This document shows, piece by piece, positions 10,534-19,886 of a DNA stretch of 64,000 nucleotides (position 1 is its first letter; the number at the start of each line of letters is the position of its first letter). The stretch is taken from contig NW_005196310.1 in the NCBI RefSeq assembly GCF_000372725.1, positions 298,346 to 362,345 on the forward strand. Direction: 5' to 3'. A program made the position numbers and the translations under genes. The notes beneath the pieces were generated by a model. It was not told the DNA's origin. It did no database searches and saw only the letters and a program-made list of their open reading frames with translations. This DNA is from Emiliania huxleyi CCMP1516. Taxonomy: Eukaryota > Haptophyta > Isochrysidales > Noelaerhabdaceae.

Positions 10534-11469
10534 GTGCTCTATTCGTCGGTGGTTCACCGTACACGCCTGTGTAGGAGCGGCTCTCGCGTCGCTCGCGCAG
10601 CGCTGGTTGTTGTCGAGACGCTCGCCGGCCTGAGCGGCGCGGCGGCTGCGAACCCCGCGCCCACACTCTTGTTCCTCCTGGGCGGCGAGAGCACCGGCCA
10701 CCACCTGCTGACCGCCGTCCTCGACCACAGCGCACGCAACAGCCCGAGCAGCGGGCTGTGCCACCTCAACGAGACTGGTTCCCTCTCCGATCAACTATCA
10801 ATTCTCTGGTCTACTCGAGAGGCTTTCTCGTGGCGGGAGGCAAAGATGAAGGCGCAAGTGTACGTGAATCAGCTCGCGCAGATGAAAGGGCTGTGCCATA
10901 CGTTTGTGGTGCCTGATTGCGTACACAGCTGCCTATCGTACCCCTTTGGCGGAGGATGGAAAACGTCAAATGACTCGGTGATAGGCAAGGACGCACTGGC
11001 ACGCCCGGACCTCGCTGTCCTCTGGAACATGACCGCTGCGGCAGGCGTGGAACTCAAGGTGCTTGCCTCGTACCGCAACCCGCTCAGCGCATATCTTGCC
11101 CGTCCCAGCAGACATACAGATGCGATGCTGGGTGTGTGGAGGGCAAAGCTCGTGCTCGCATCGAACTCCTACATGCAAAGTGAGCTCGCGAGCATGGCGG
11201 CGTTGCACGTCAAATTCTGCGTCGTTAGCTTCGAGTCCCTTTGCGGTGCGAACCGCTCCAACGTCTCGCACCGCATCGCAAGCTTCCTCTCGGTGGGAGC
11301 GTCGCTGCTGCAGGCGTCGATGGTCGCCGTCACTCGGCCTTGTGCCCGCCCAAAGTGGCATCCCGGAGATGGCAATGAGGAGGTGGCACGCCTGATGCTG
11401 ACCGGCGCGGAGGCACGCTGGCCGCTGCTTGCGAGCGGACACGCGACGAGTCGCACAAGCTTGAAATGA
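10534..11469 (+). CDS. Sulfotransferase-like protein (start uncertain)
   Basis: The open frame gives up to 311 residues. Near the N-terminus LLFLLGGESTGHHLLTAVLD fits the P-loop-like 5'-phosphosulfate-binding segment of PAPS sulfotransferases. Later ELKVLASYRNPLSAYLA resembles the 3'-phosphate segment (R-x-P...S). A conserved pair of Cys (VVPDCVHSC) suggests a lumenal or extracellular fold. There is no ATG at the start of the open frame (the first in-frame ATG is near 10846), so a 5' exon is probably missing from this model. Likely substrate would be a glycan or lipid, but that is not shown by the sequence. Confidence 0.5.
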   Translation: MLYSSVVHRTRLCRSGSRVARAALVVVETLAGLSGAAAANPAPTLLFLLGGESTGHHLLTAVLDHSARNSPSSGLCHLNETGSLSDQLSILWSTREAFSWREAKMKAQVYVNQLAQMKGLCHTFVVPDCVHSCLSYPFGGGWKTSNDSVIGKDALARPDLAVLWNMTAAAGVELKVLASYRNPLSAYLARPSRHTDAMLGVWRAKLVLASNSYMQSELASMAALHVKFCVVSFESLCGANRSNVSHRIASFLSVGASLLQASMVAVTRPCARPKWHPGDGNEEVARLMLTGAEARWPLLASGHATSRTSLK

Positions 11470-12520
11470 ATTGATACCATCTCGCGGAAATGATCCGAGG
11501 CTTTGCGCACCCCCGGACATCCACTGGCTCGCCGCCGCCTCCCCCATGCGCGCGTGCCTCGCTTAGGCGGGACGCACGCGTGCACCGCCACGCACCCGGC
11601 CAACAAAGCCACGATGCCGCCCATAAAGACACGAGGTCCGAGTTGTCATGGGTCAGCGGCGCAATGTAAAAAGCCTACTGCGGTAAATATTAGGTCCTCG
11701 GGTGCAACCAGCGGCTCGGTCCGATCAGTAGTCATGTTTGGCACTTCAAATCGACCGGTCTCGAGTAGTGAGGCGCTCGTTATACCCACTTTAACTCCGA
11801 AAAACGTGTGGAAAATCGACAGCATTTTTCTGCGGTGCAACCCGTTGCGCGCGGCGCGGCACCGTTTTTGACCGCCTTATTACACCCAGAGCCCGGATGT
11901 TATGTGTATCTCCAGAATGATATACGCGCGCCTATTGGGACGGTTAGTCCCTCAGGATCACGAGATACGCGCCTGAGTGTAATCTCGCGCAATCTCGAGG
12001 GGCCCTATATACCCGCTACCCCTGTCGGATCCCTTGGATCCCTTGGAGTGCAGTCAGCAACCGCACATCCAGGGCCCTTGCCTCCCTTTTTCGTAACAGG
12101 AACATTTTTTCTTCAATATATTACGTTGTGTCCTGTACTCAAAAGCATGTGCAGTCAACGCTCGAACCACCCTCCTTCCCCTCTAGCCTCTTACTCGACT
12201 CGGCCCGGCCTTACCTTAAGGTACCTGTCCATGTCCGATTGCCGGGGCCACTCCCCAGCACAGTGCAGCAACGATAGCGCACAGCAGCGGTCCGGCGACA
12301 GTAGGAGCCCGGAAGCGACGTAGGCGCCCTTCGCATAGCTCACGAAACGATGCAGCTGCGCCGCTGCAGCCAAAGAAGCCCAGGCACGGCGCAGCTACCG
12401 CCGGCGCAGCCACCGCCACGCGGCCACTAGCCCCGGCGAGTTGCGGGGAGATGGGAGCGCGCTGCTGCGCGATCCAGACGCGAGCTGCGGGCGCGAGATC
12501 GGCGCGAGATCGGCGCGAGA
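11470..12520. other. Intergenic, partly AT-richer; carries a repeat fragment
   Basis: No supported gene. About 11660-11960 has clearly lower GC than its surroundings; a 64-codon minus-strand frame there has no recognisable family. Bases about 12036-12090 are an inverted partial copy of the R2 repeat (shared core TGACTGCACTCCAAG). A decamer GCAATCTCG recurs near 11975-11995, as in the Myb intron. Confidence 0.4.
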
Positions 12521-15444
12521 TCAGCGCGAGATCGAGGTCGGGTCCTCCGAGAACTGGCGGAGCAGCGCGATCGCCGTGGCCATGGCGACCCGCCCCTCGA
12601 TGCGCAGCGCCCACCAGATCAGCAGCCCGACCAGCGCGACACGCATCAGATTCGTGACGACGGCGCCGATAGTTGCGAGCTCCATGCGGTGCGGCAAGTT
12701 GGCCTCGATCGCCTTCTCGTACTGGGCGATCAGCTCCGTCGTCGCGTCACGCCAGCTCGCCTGGGTTACCATAGATTCCCCAAGATTCCCCAAGATTCCC
12801 CCAAATCCGCCGAGATCCGCCGAGATCCGCCGAGATCCGCCGAGATTCGCCTTGACAGGCTCCTCGCGCAGCCGCTGCTTCGAGCCGGGCGTGACCGCGG
12901 CCGCCAGCGACGAGAGCAGCCCCGCCGCCTCGCCGTGGTTGTACATCCACTCGGCGGGCAGCCTCGCCTCCCACAACTCGTCGAAAACGGAGCAGTGCGG
13001 CAGCACGGCCGGGGTGCCGCACGCGAGCGCCTCCAGCACGGTGAGGCCGTACGTCTCCGACGTGCTGCACGTGACGAACGCGTCCGCCGCGCGGTACAGC
13101 GGCGGCAGCCGGTCATTCTTCACGTTGCCGGTAAAGGTGACGGGCAGCGCGTGCCGCTCGGCGAACGCCGCGAGCTCTCTCCTCGCCGGGCCGTCGCCTA
13201 CAAAAAAGAAATACGCGTGGGGCCGCCGATTTCTTTTTTTGAGCTCTCTCCTCGCCGGGCCGTCGCCCGCGATCACCACGTGCAGCCTCCGCCCGCTCGC
13301 GAGGAGCACCGGCGACGCGCGCCCCGCCCCGCCGCCTCCCGCCCCGCACCGGCCGCCCTTGCAGCCCGCCTCCTTGGCGGCGGCGAGGGCGGCGGCGCCG
13401 TCCCTCTGCTGCAGCAGCGCCTCGAGCAGGTGGTGGGCGTCCTTCTCCGGCGCGAGACGCTGCACCATCAGGCAGATCGCGTCGCCCGCCGCCGCGCCGC
13501 ACAGCCGCTCCAAGTCGCGCCTCTCCGCCACCAGCTGCTCCGCAGAGTCCACCTGTGCCGCACGGCTAGTCGATCTCCCCACCTCTCCCCACCTCTCCCC
13601 ACCACGGCTAGTCGATCTCCCCACCTCTCCCCACCTCTCCCCACCTCTCCCCACCTCTCCCCATCTCTCCCCACCTCCCCACCTCTCCCCACCTATGCCC
13701 CCACCTCTGCCCACCTCTCCCCATCTCTCCCCACCTCTGCCCCTCTCTCCCCATCTCTCCAGCGTGTCTCGTCACGGCAAGTGCTAGACTGTCTCCCCAG
13801 ATCTCCCCACATCTCCCCACATCTCCCCACATCTCGTCACAGCATGCGCTGATGTGCTGCGGTGGCCAGCGCAGACGGCGAGTGCTCTTCATGCATCTTG
13901 ACGCACCTTGAAGCGCGCGTCGGCGACGCCGGACGGGATGCGCATCCGCATGCAGCCCGGCGCCTTGTGCGGCACGTGCGAGTCGAGGAAGCACAGGGTG
14001 GGCGCTGCGTTGACGGAGGCGTGGCGGGCGGCGGGCAGCTTGCAAAAGAGCCAGTACGACAGGTTGCCGAGCCACGAGATGGAGGCGGCGTACTGCTCGA
14101 TGTAGTACTCCATGTCGACGTGGTGGGAGCAGTAGACGGGGATGCGCCGCCAGTTGCAGACCGGCACGATGGCGGGGCCGATGATGGAGGGGTAGACCAG
14201 GTGGACGATGTCCCACTGCTTAGCGCCGAGAGCCTGCGGGGTGAGTACGCCAACCTCAGGGCGGGGGGACGGGAGAGTGTGCGGTGTACTCCGAGCGATG
14301 GTTGAGTACGAGGAGCTGCGAATGAGCTGTGAAGACGGCGCACCCGTGTCCTCTCGAGCGCCGCTTGGGAGACAAGAGTGCGTCTTCCGCTTCTACGCTG
14401 CGCAAGCCCACGCGAGGCGAAGGCCGGGGAGATGTGGGGAGATGTGGGGAGATGTGGGGAGATGTGGGGCGATATGGCTGAGGGGTTCAACGACCATGCA
14501 GGCTGCGTCTTCCGCTTCTACGCTGCGCAAGCCCACGCGAGGCGAAGGCCTACCAGAAAAAAGAAAATCCCGCGTAGGAAAAAAGAAACCCCGCCTCGCA
14601 AGCCCACGCGAGGCGGAGGCCGGGATTGTACGCCATGCAGTTGGACGTGTTGAACGGGTTGATGATGGCGGGCATGTTGGGGTGGTCGAAGGAGGTGAGC
14701 CGCTGCCGGTGCAGGTTGGTCGAGTAGACCTGCACCTCGTGCCCCGCCTGGCGCCACGCGCGGAACGCGTGTGCGGCCGAATCCGGTGTGTGGCTGTCGT
14801 TGCTACTGCAGTGCGCACCTGGCGCATGTGCGTGATGTAGTGCGAGAAGCGGATGGCGATGCCGTGCGTCTGCGGCGGGGTGTAGTCGGTGATGATGAGG
14901 ATGCGCAGGTTCGTCTTCTTCTCGTACGACGACGTCGTGTTGAGCATCCGCGCGCAGTTGCGCAGAAACTGGGCGACCACAATCTGCAGCCGAGGCCGGG
15001 TGGGTGGCGGTGAGAAAGAGTGAGGCGGCGCCGGCGCAGGCGAGGGAGGAGGCGCGCGCCGCCGCCGTACCGCGGTTGTGGCGGGGAGGGAGGGAGGGCG
15101 GCGCAGGCGCGCAGGTGCGATGGAGCGAGAGGGCGAGAGGCATGCTCGGACAGCGGCGGCGGCGGGCGGCGGCGGCGGTGGCGGCGGCGGCGGCTGCTGC
15201 TTTGACCGGTCAGCGCTGATATGTGCGGGGCTGCGGCTGTGAAGATAGACGCCGGCGGCGGTGCGGTGCGCGCCGTGAAGAAGGAGAGCGCGGCGCGAGG
15301 GAAGTAGATGAGCATCACGAGCGGGAGCTGGCCGAGCGAGCGGAAGGTGCGCCAGTGCTGGGAGAGGCGGTGGCGGAGGCTCTGAGAGGTTGCGTCGTCG
15401 AGGGCCTCGACCTCGCTGTCCGACGGGCTGCGCTGGATGCTCAT
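12521..15444 (-). CDS. SQD2-like family-4 glycosyltransferase, membrane-anchored
   Basis: Eight-exon model: 15444-15274, 14983-14819, 14747-14621, 14549-14524, 14233-13907, 13552-13267, 13197-12851, 12760-12521 (about 562 residues). Every junction keeps frame. The N-terminal Rossmann half reads LRILIITDYTPPQTHGIAIR, QAGHEVQVYST, WDIVHLVYPSIIGPA and PVYCSHHVDMEYY; the C-terminal half reads ICLMVQRLAPEKD, VVIAGDGPARREL, FTGNVKNDRLPPLYRAAD and the E-x7-E region TSETYGLTVLEALACG. The order and WRDATTELIAQYEKAI near the end match SQD2 (sulfoquinovosyl transfer to diacylglycerol in plastids), though another GT4 role is possible. A hydrophobic segment precedes the C-terminus. Several donors are GC; introns 14620-14550 and 13266-13198 lie in introner-like insertions. 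The gene is divergent from the kelch gene, 104 bases apart. Confidence 0.75.
12775..12847 (+). repeat. Intronic minisatellite (GATTCCCCAA / GATCCGCCGA decamers)
   Basis: Three GATTCCCCAA units then four to five GATCCGCCGA units, lying within the last intron of the SQD2-like gene. Confidence 0.9.
13172..13267 (-). mobile_element. Introner-like insertion A (42-base insert, 27-base target duplication)
   Basis: Bases 13172-13198 and 13241-13267 are an identical 27-base direct repeat of SQD2-like coding sequence (GDGPARREL). Between them is a 42-base insert (13199-13240) with a perfect 11-base terminal inverted repeat, AAAAAAGAAAT at 13202-13212 and ATTTCTTTTTT at 13229-13239. Read on the gene strand, splicing from the GC in the first copy (G|GCGACGG) to the insert's own TTTTTTGTAG removes 69 bases and rebuilds the ancestral exon exactly. 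Because 69 is a multiple of three with no stop, intron retention would also leave an open frame. Confidence 0.75.
13565..13850 (+). repeat. Intronic minisatellite, CCCCACCTCT family
   Basis: About 25 imperfect copies of a 10-base CCCCACCTCT / CCCCACATCT unit in an intron of the SQD2-like gene, interrupted by two copies of a CGGCTAGTCGATCT segment. The CCCCACATCT unit also appears, inverted, at about 14428-14470. Confidence 0.92.
14380..14550 (+). repeat. Direct repeat of 46 bases (14380-14425 and 14505-14550)
   Basis: The two 46-base blocks are identical. They span the end of a microexon and the following intron start of the SQD2-like gene, so a roughly 125-base tandem duplication doubled an exon-intron junction. 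Between them is a short array of a GGGGAGATGT decamer. Confidence 0.9.
14526..14621 (-). mobile_element. Introner-like insertion B (46-base insert, 25-base target duplication)
   Basis: Bases 14526-14550 and 14597-14621 are a 25-base direct repeat with one mismatch, coding for GLRLAWAC. The 46-base insert between them (14551-14596) begins TAC, then an A6GA4 tract and a CGCGTAGG core, matching insertion A (TAC, A6GA3, CGCGTGGG). On the gene strand, GC in the first copy (CCCG|GCCTCC) serves as donor and the insert's CTGGTAG as acceptor, a 71-base intron. Same layout as A, at a different place in the same gene. Confidence 0.7.
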
Positions 15445-15548
15445 GAGGAGCCTCGGCGTCAGCGAGCGGAATCACCCAAGTCGGCAAGAAGAAATCACTC
15501 GAGAACTGCAAAGCCGCGCGGCTTTTTTTTCTCGCCGCGCGCCATTTC

Positions 15549-16715
15549 ATGACCTCCCACCGCATCGGCGCGCGCGTCGCGGGCCTCTCGCCAGAGCAGC
15601 TGTGCGCCATCATCGAGGCGCAGGCGGGCGCGAGCGACGCCGCGCTGCGCGTGGCGGAGGAGCACGCCGCTCGGCTCGTGGAGCAGCCCGAGTGGGTCCT
15701 CTCCGAGGTCCTTCTCTCGCCGGACCTCGCCCCGCACATCCTCGCCCAGCTGCCGACCAAGGATCACGCCGTCAAGGGGACGTGCCGCGCGTGGCGCCGC
15801 GGCTGGAAGGAGACGCTGAAGAAGCGCGAGAGGCCGCGCATGCTCGTGATCGGCGGCCAAGGCAGCGACTACGAGCTTGTCAACTCGCTGGAGCGGTACG
15901 ACCCGTCAACGAATGAGTGGGAGGGAGAGGCTGTCGCGCCGATGCCGACGGCACGAAGGTATGTCGGCATGGCGGTGCTCGATGGCAAGCTCTACGCGGC
16001 GGGCGGCGATGACGTGGCTGACGGCGCAACTTCCAACCTGGTGGAGCGGTACGATCCGGCGACGAACGCGTGGGAAGCGGTGACGCCGCTGGCAGATGCG
16101 CGGTATGCTCACGGCATGGCGGTGCTCGACGGCAAGCTGTATTCGGTGGGCGGACAGGATACCAATTACCACGCCCTCAATTCAGTCGAGCGGTACGACC
16201 CTGCGGTGGGCGCGTGGGAGGCGGTGGCGCCGATGACGACAGCGCGGGAGTCTCACGCCGTGGCGGCGCTCGACGGCAAGCTGTACGCTGTGGGAGGCCA
16301 CAACCACGACGACGGCTCCCTCAGCTCGGTGGAGCGGTACGACCCGTGGACGGATGCGTGGGAGGCGGTGGCGCCGATGGCGACGGCACGGGACTCTCAC
16401 GCCACGGTTGTGGTCGACGGCAAGCTGTACGCGGTGGGAGGCTGCAACGACGACGACGGCTTCCTCAGCTCAGTCGAGCGGTACGACCCGGCGACGAACG
16501 CGTGGGAGGCGGTGGCGCCGATCGTGACGGCTCGGTGTAATTTTGCCATGGCGGTGCTCGACGGCAAGCTGCATGCGGTGGGCGGGTACAACGGTGACGA
16601 TCGGCGAGAGGAACCGCTCAGCTCGGTCGAGCGGTACGACCCGGCAGTGGGCGCGTGGGAGGCGGTGGCTCCGATGGCGGCGGTGCGGATTAAGGCTTTC
16701 GCTGTCTTGATGTAG
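15549..16715 (+). CDS. F-box-like kelch-repeat protein
   Basis: Single exon, 388 residues. Residues about 55-95 (LLSPDLAPHILAQLPTKDHA then VKGTCRAWRRGWKE) resemble an F-box. Six kelch blades follow, each with DGKLYAVGG and VERYDP...WEAVAPM motifs, enough for a beta-propeller. Such proteins usually act as substrate receptors of SCF ubiquitin ligases; that role is inferred. Blades are very alike, suggesting recent tandem duplication. A T8CTC tract lies 20-30 bases upstream of the ATG, in the 104-base promoter shared with the SQD2-like gene. Confidence 0.85.
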   Translation: MTSHRIGARVAGLSPEQLCAIIEAQAGASDAALRVAEEHAARLVEQPEWVLSEVLLSPDLAPHILAQLPTKDHAVKGTCRAWRRGWKETLKKRERPRMLVIGGQGSDYELVNSLERYDPSTNEWEGEAVAPMPTARRYVGMAVLDGKLYAAGGDDVADGATSNLVERYDPATNAWEAVTPLADARYAHGMAVLDGKLYSVGGQDTNYHALNSVERYDPAVGAWEAVAPMTTARESHAVAALDGKLYAVGGHNHDDGSLSSVERYDPWTDAWEAVAPMATARDSHATVVVDGKLYAVGGCNDDDGFLSSVERYDPATNAWEAVAPIVTARCNFAMAVLDGKLHAVGGYNGDDRREEPLSSVERYDPAVGAWEAVAPMAAVRIKAFAVLM

Positions 16716-18486
16716 TCGCCGTTGTGTGCGTGCTATAGTCGTACGGGGTGTGGAGGGTGAGTTGACCAGGGGTTGTGCGCTGGGCCCTCCTGCTCGGCTC
16801 CAGCGAGTAGACAAGTGTTGTCATCAACAGAGTAGATGTATCTGACCTCGGGGCCGATGTGACCAAGCGCTGGTAGCGTGGTTTTACCTCACACCCATGG
16901 TCTCACAGTGTGCCGGCAGTCGCCGAGCAGTGTCGCTCACACAAGCCGCAGCACAAGTGACTGAGGGCCAGTGAGGGCGAGCCCATCGCTGTCACGGCTG
17001 TGCCAACTGTGCAGAGTGTGTGAGCAGCAGAGGAGCTGCTCTCCAGGCTTCTGTCGCAAAGAGCTGCATGCCACCGAAGGCGCTGTCGCTCTGGGGGGGC
17101 GCGGGGCCCCCCGGAGGCACCGTGCGCCGTGCAGCAGTGCGGAAACGGGGCTCCGGCTCCGTTAGTCTCCGTTAGCACCGACTTCCCGATTAAGCTAGGT
17201 TAATCAGAGGGCAGATTTGGAGAGATCTCGAGGAGTACATACAGACAGACCCTCCAACCATCAGAAAACTCCGACCTGATCGGTCGTACTGACCGCCGAC
17301 AGATCACTCCAGACAGCAGACAGGCCGACGTCTGCACGCGGCCGGCCGGGCGAGAGGCTTGACACGATCCGACCCTGCGAGACCCTGACGCTGCTGCTCT
17401 AGCTATCAGACATGCGCTGCTGACTGCTGCCACAATGTGCGACCGGTGCTGGCCCACTTGGCGGCCTTCCCGGTCAGTGGTGAGGCGCAGTTCAGAGCTG
17501 TCGATGGCGCGATGCCGCACTGGTCCCACATTGGTAACACGAGACCACCACGTTTGCCGGTCCAAGAGAGAGGCACTGGTGCTGTCCTGAGAAGGTTCGT
17601 GGTCCCTCTTGACTGCCCATGCGCGCGAGGCTGTGTAGGCATAGCCTCGAGAGTGCCAGCAGCCAATCTGAGGCAGTTTGTGACGCGCATTGCGTCAGAA
17701 GCGTGCACGCAGCTGGAAGGACACCTTCCTACTGGCCGTACGATCAGGTCGTCACTGAATGCTTGATACTAAGGCCGCGAGCTATGCAGGTGATGAATTG
17801 TGCAGCATGGCACGGTCAGCAGCGCCGACAGGCTGTCGCAAGGCGTGATAGCATGGCCGCAAGTAACGCCGAGTTCCCATGAAAACAAGTGAAAATTTGC
17901 GCAAAAAAAAGAAAAAAATCCGAAAAAAATCGGCGCCTGCGGCGGGCCATGGGACCCCATCGCCCCCCCGCATGGATACCCTCTAGGGCCCCCGCGCCCC
18001 CCCAGAGCATGACATGCGCATGCACATGCACATGCACATGCACTTGCACATGTTGTGCATGTGTGCGAGTTGTGTGTATCGGATCGTGTATGTGTGAAGA
18101 TGTGTGCAAGTGTGCGCTGCCACCTGCTAGTGCTGCATGCAACTCGACGTCTCGCGAGGCAGAGCGGAGCGGGGTCTCTGGCCGCCTGGCCTGAGCTCGA
18201 CGAGCGGCAGGAGGGCGCGGGACACTACTCACTAGTTTCACTAGCACACTCTCAAAGCATACACCGACACTCCACAGATTCCTGATCTACGGCTCTGATT
18301 TAGGAGCGTTCCACAACACAACACAGATCAATGTTCAGAGACGCCATTCCTTGCTCACAGTCTCAGGCAGTCTCTCAGGGACCCTCACTGAATCTTACCA
18401 CACAACGATAACCTCTAGGCCTAAGAGCGCGACACACCGCCGCAGCTCAAAGCCGCCGCCGCGTGCCCATCAAGCCGTATGTCTCC
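16716..18486. other. Long intergenic stretch, no gene seen
   Basis: Open frames are short and unlike any family I know. Visible features: an A-rich run with inverted AATCCG/CGGATT-like parts at about 17893-17932, and CATGCA hexamers in tandem at about 18009-18050. Confidence 0.45.
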
Positions 18487-19531
18487 TCACACGTCGCCCT
18501 GGAGCTTCATCGCGATAACGCCCACCGCCATCGCGGCAACGCCCGCCGCCGCCAGCGCGACAGCAATCGCTGCGCAGGCAGCAAGGGACTGGCGCCGTTG
18601 GCGGCGGCGGCGGAGCACGGCTGCCGCGTCCCAGCTCGAAGCCGGCCAGAAGCGGAGCCCCACCGACTCGTACGCCGCCTCCACACGCACAGCGCCGTCC
18701 GGGTCGTCCTTCATGACCCGCTCGAGTGTGCCTGCCATGTGCAAGCTCGCGCCGCGCAACATGCCAGCGGTCCGCTTGGACGGCCGGACGAAGTAGCCCG
18801 GCGGCTGGGAGCCGATGTCGCGCACAGTGGCGTGCGCGGGCGAGTCGGCGGGCTCCGGGCAGACGGCGTCGCCGACGGCCACGACGCCGCCCTGCAGCAC
18901 CTCGCAGGACACGCCGGAGACGTCGAAGATGGCCTCAAGCTGGCGAGAGGGGAGGGGGGACTTTGCGCGTGAGGCTCGCGCGTGGGCGGGTGGCGTGTGG
19001 AGGAGCGAGCAGGCTACGAAGCGTGGCTCGTGCGGCTCCACTTCTATTGTGGCTGCACTCACGCGCCTGCCCCTGCCTCCCGCAGAGCCGCTCGTTGTAC
19101 ATGCAAGGCACGCAGTGGCGGTGCACAAACACAACACCACTGCCGAGGCGGAGTGCCGAGCCCTGCGCCATCAGAAGCTGCTCGCCGGTGATGCCTCGGA
19201 CGACGATGTTTCGCCGGAACTCTCCGAACGATGCCGAGGTCGGCGGCAGGCCCGCCCGCTCGAGCGCACTCTCGATGCCGTCGGCAGAGATGATCGTCAG
19301 CTGGCGCCCAGGCTCGCGAGTACCGGGCTCCCGCGATGAGAACTTGAGCGCCGAGTAGGAGCCAAGCTTTGTCGCGTAGCGGTCGCCATCGATCCCCTTG
19401 CCCGCAAGCAGCGTGACCTGATCGCACGAGACCATCGGCGCCGCTGAGCGAGACGCGGTGAAGAGGCCCACAACCTCGCCCGAGGCGGACTCCGTGAATT
19501 TCTTTGCCAGGCGGGGAGAGCGGCGAGCCAT
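18487..19531 (-). CDS. MOSC-domain protein with C-terminal membrane anchor
   Basis: Two exons, 19531-19067 and 18939-18487 (305 residues). The MOSC fold is recognisable from GKGIDGDRYA, GRQLTIISADGIESALERAG, FGEFRRNIVVRGI and the conserved Cys segment HCVPCMYNERL, then VLQGGVVAVGD in exon 2. MOSC proteins are thought to handle sulfur bound to molybdenum cofactor or to act on N-hydroxylated compounds. A hydrophobic helix (AACAAIAVALAAAGVAAMAV) ends the protein, suggesting a tail anchor. The intron has a GC donor (CAG|GCGCGT); a nearby GTGAGT would shift the frame. The start is the ATG of MARRSPRLAKKF. Confidence 0.75.
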
Positions 19532-19730
19532 GGGGAGTTTTGAGTGGGGGGTGCGGGGGGGGGGGACGGCGTCTCTCTGCTTCAGTAAAGAATTCTTCAC
19601 TCGCCCTCTCACAGCACACTGGCACGACAAGGGCGCGGACTGGCGCGGACTGGCACACACACCGGCTCACCACCGGAGCCGTAAAGAAAGAAAAAAAACG
19701 AAGCAAACAAAACGCTCCTAGGACCTAGCG

Positions 19731-19886
19731 CTGCGAGCCTGTCGTGTCCCTTGTCAGGAGCAGGAGAGTCCCACCTGTGCCCCTGGTCGTCCTTCCAAAA
19801 TCCTGCTCGTGCAGGTGTGGACCAGTGGACCCTGTCCTCCCCCATCCCCCTCGTTTGGGGTTGTCTGTGTTCTTTCTTTCTTTTTC
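19731..19886 (-). repeat. R1 dispersed repeat, fragment
   Basis: Bases about 19735-19830 are the inverse of about 52930-53055 (shared parts include CCTGCACGAGCAGGATTTTGG and CAAGGGACACGACAGGCTCG). The fragment lies about 200 bases upstream of the MOSC start codon and reaches the convergent side of the sulfotransferase gene. Confidence 0.7.

Noticed and set aside
13565-13850. Regular array resembling a CRISPR
   Set aside because: Ten-base units with no unique spacers inside a spliced eukaryotic gene; a minisatellite.
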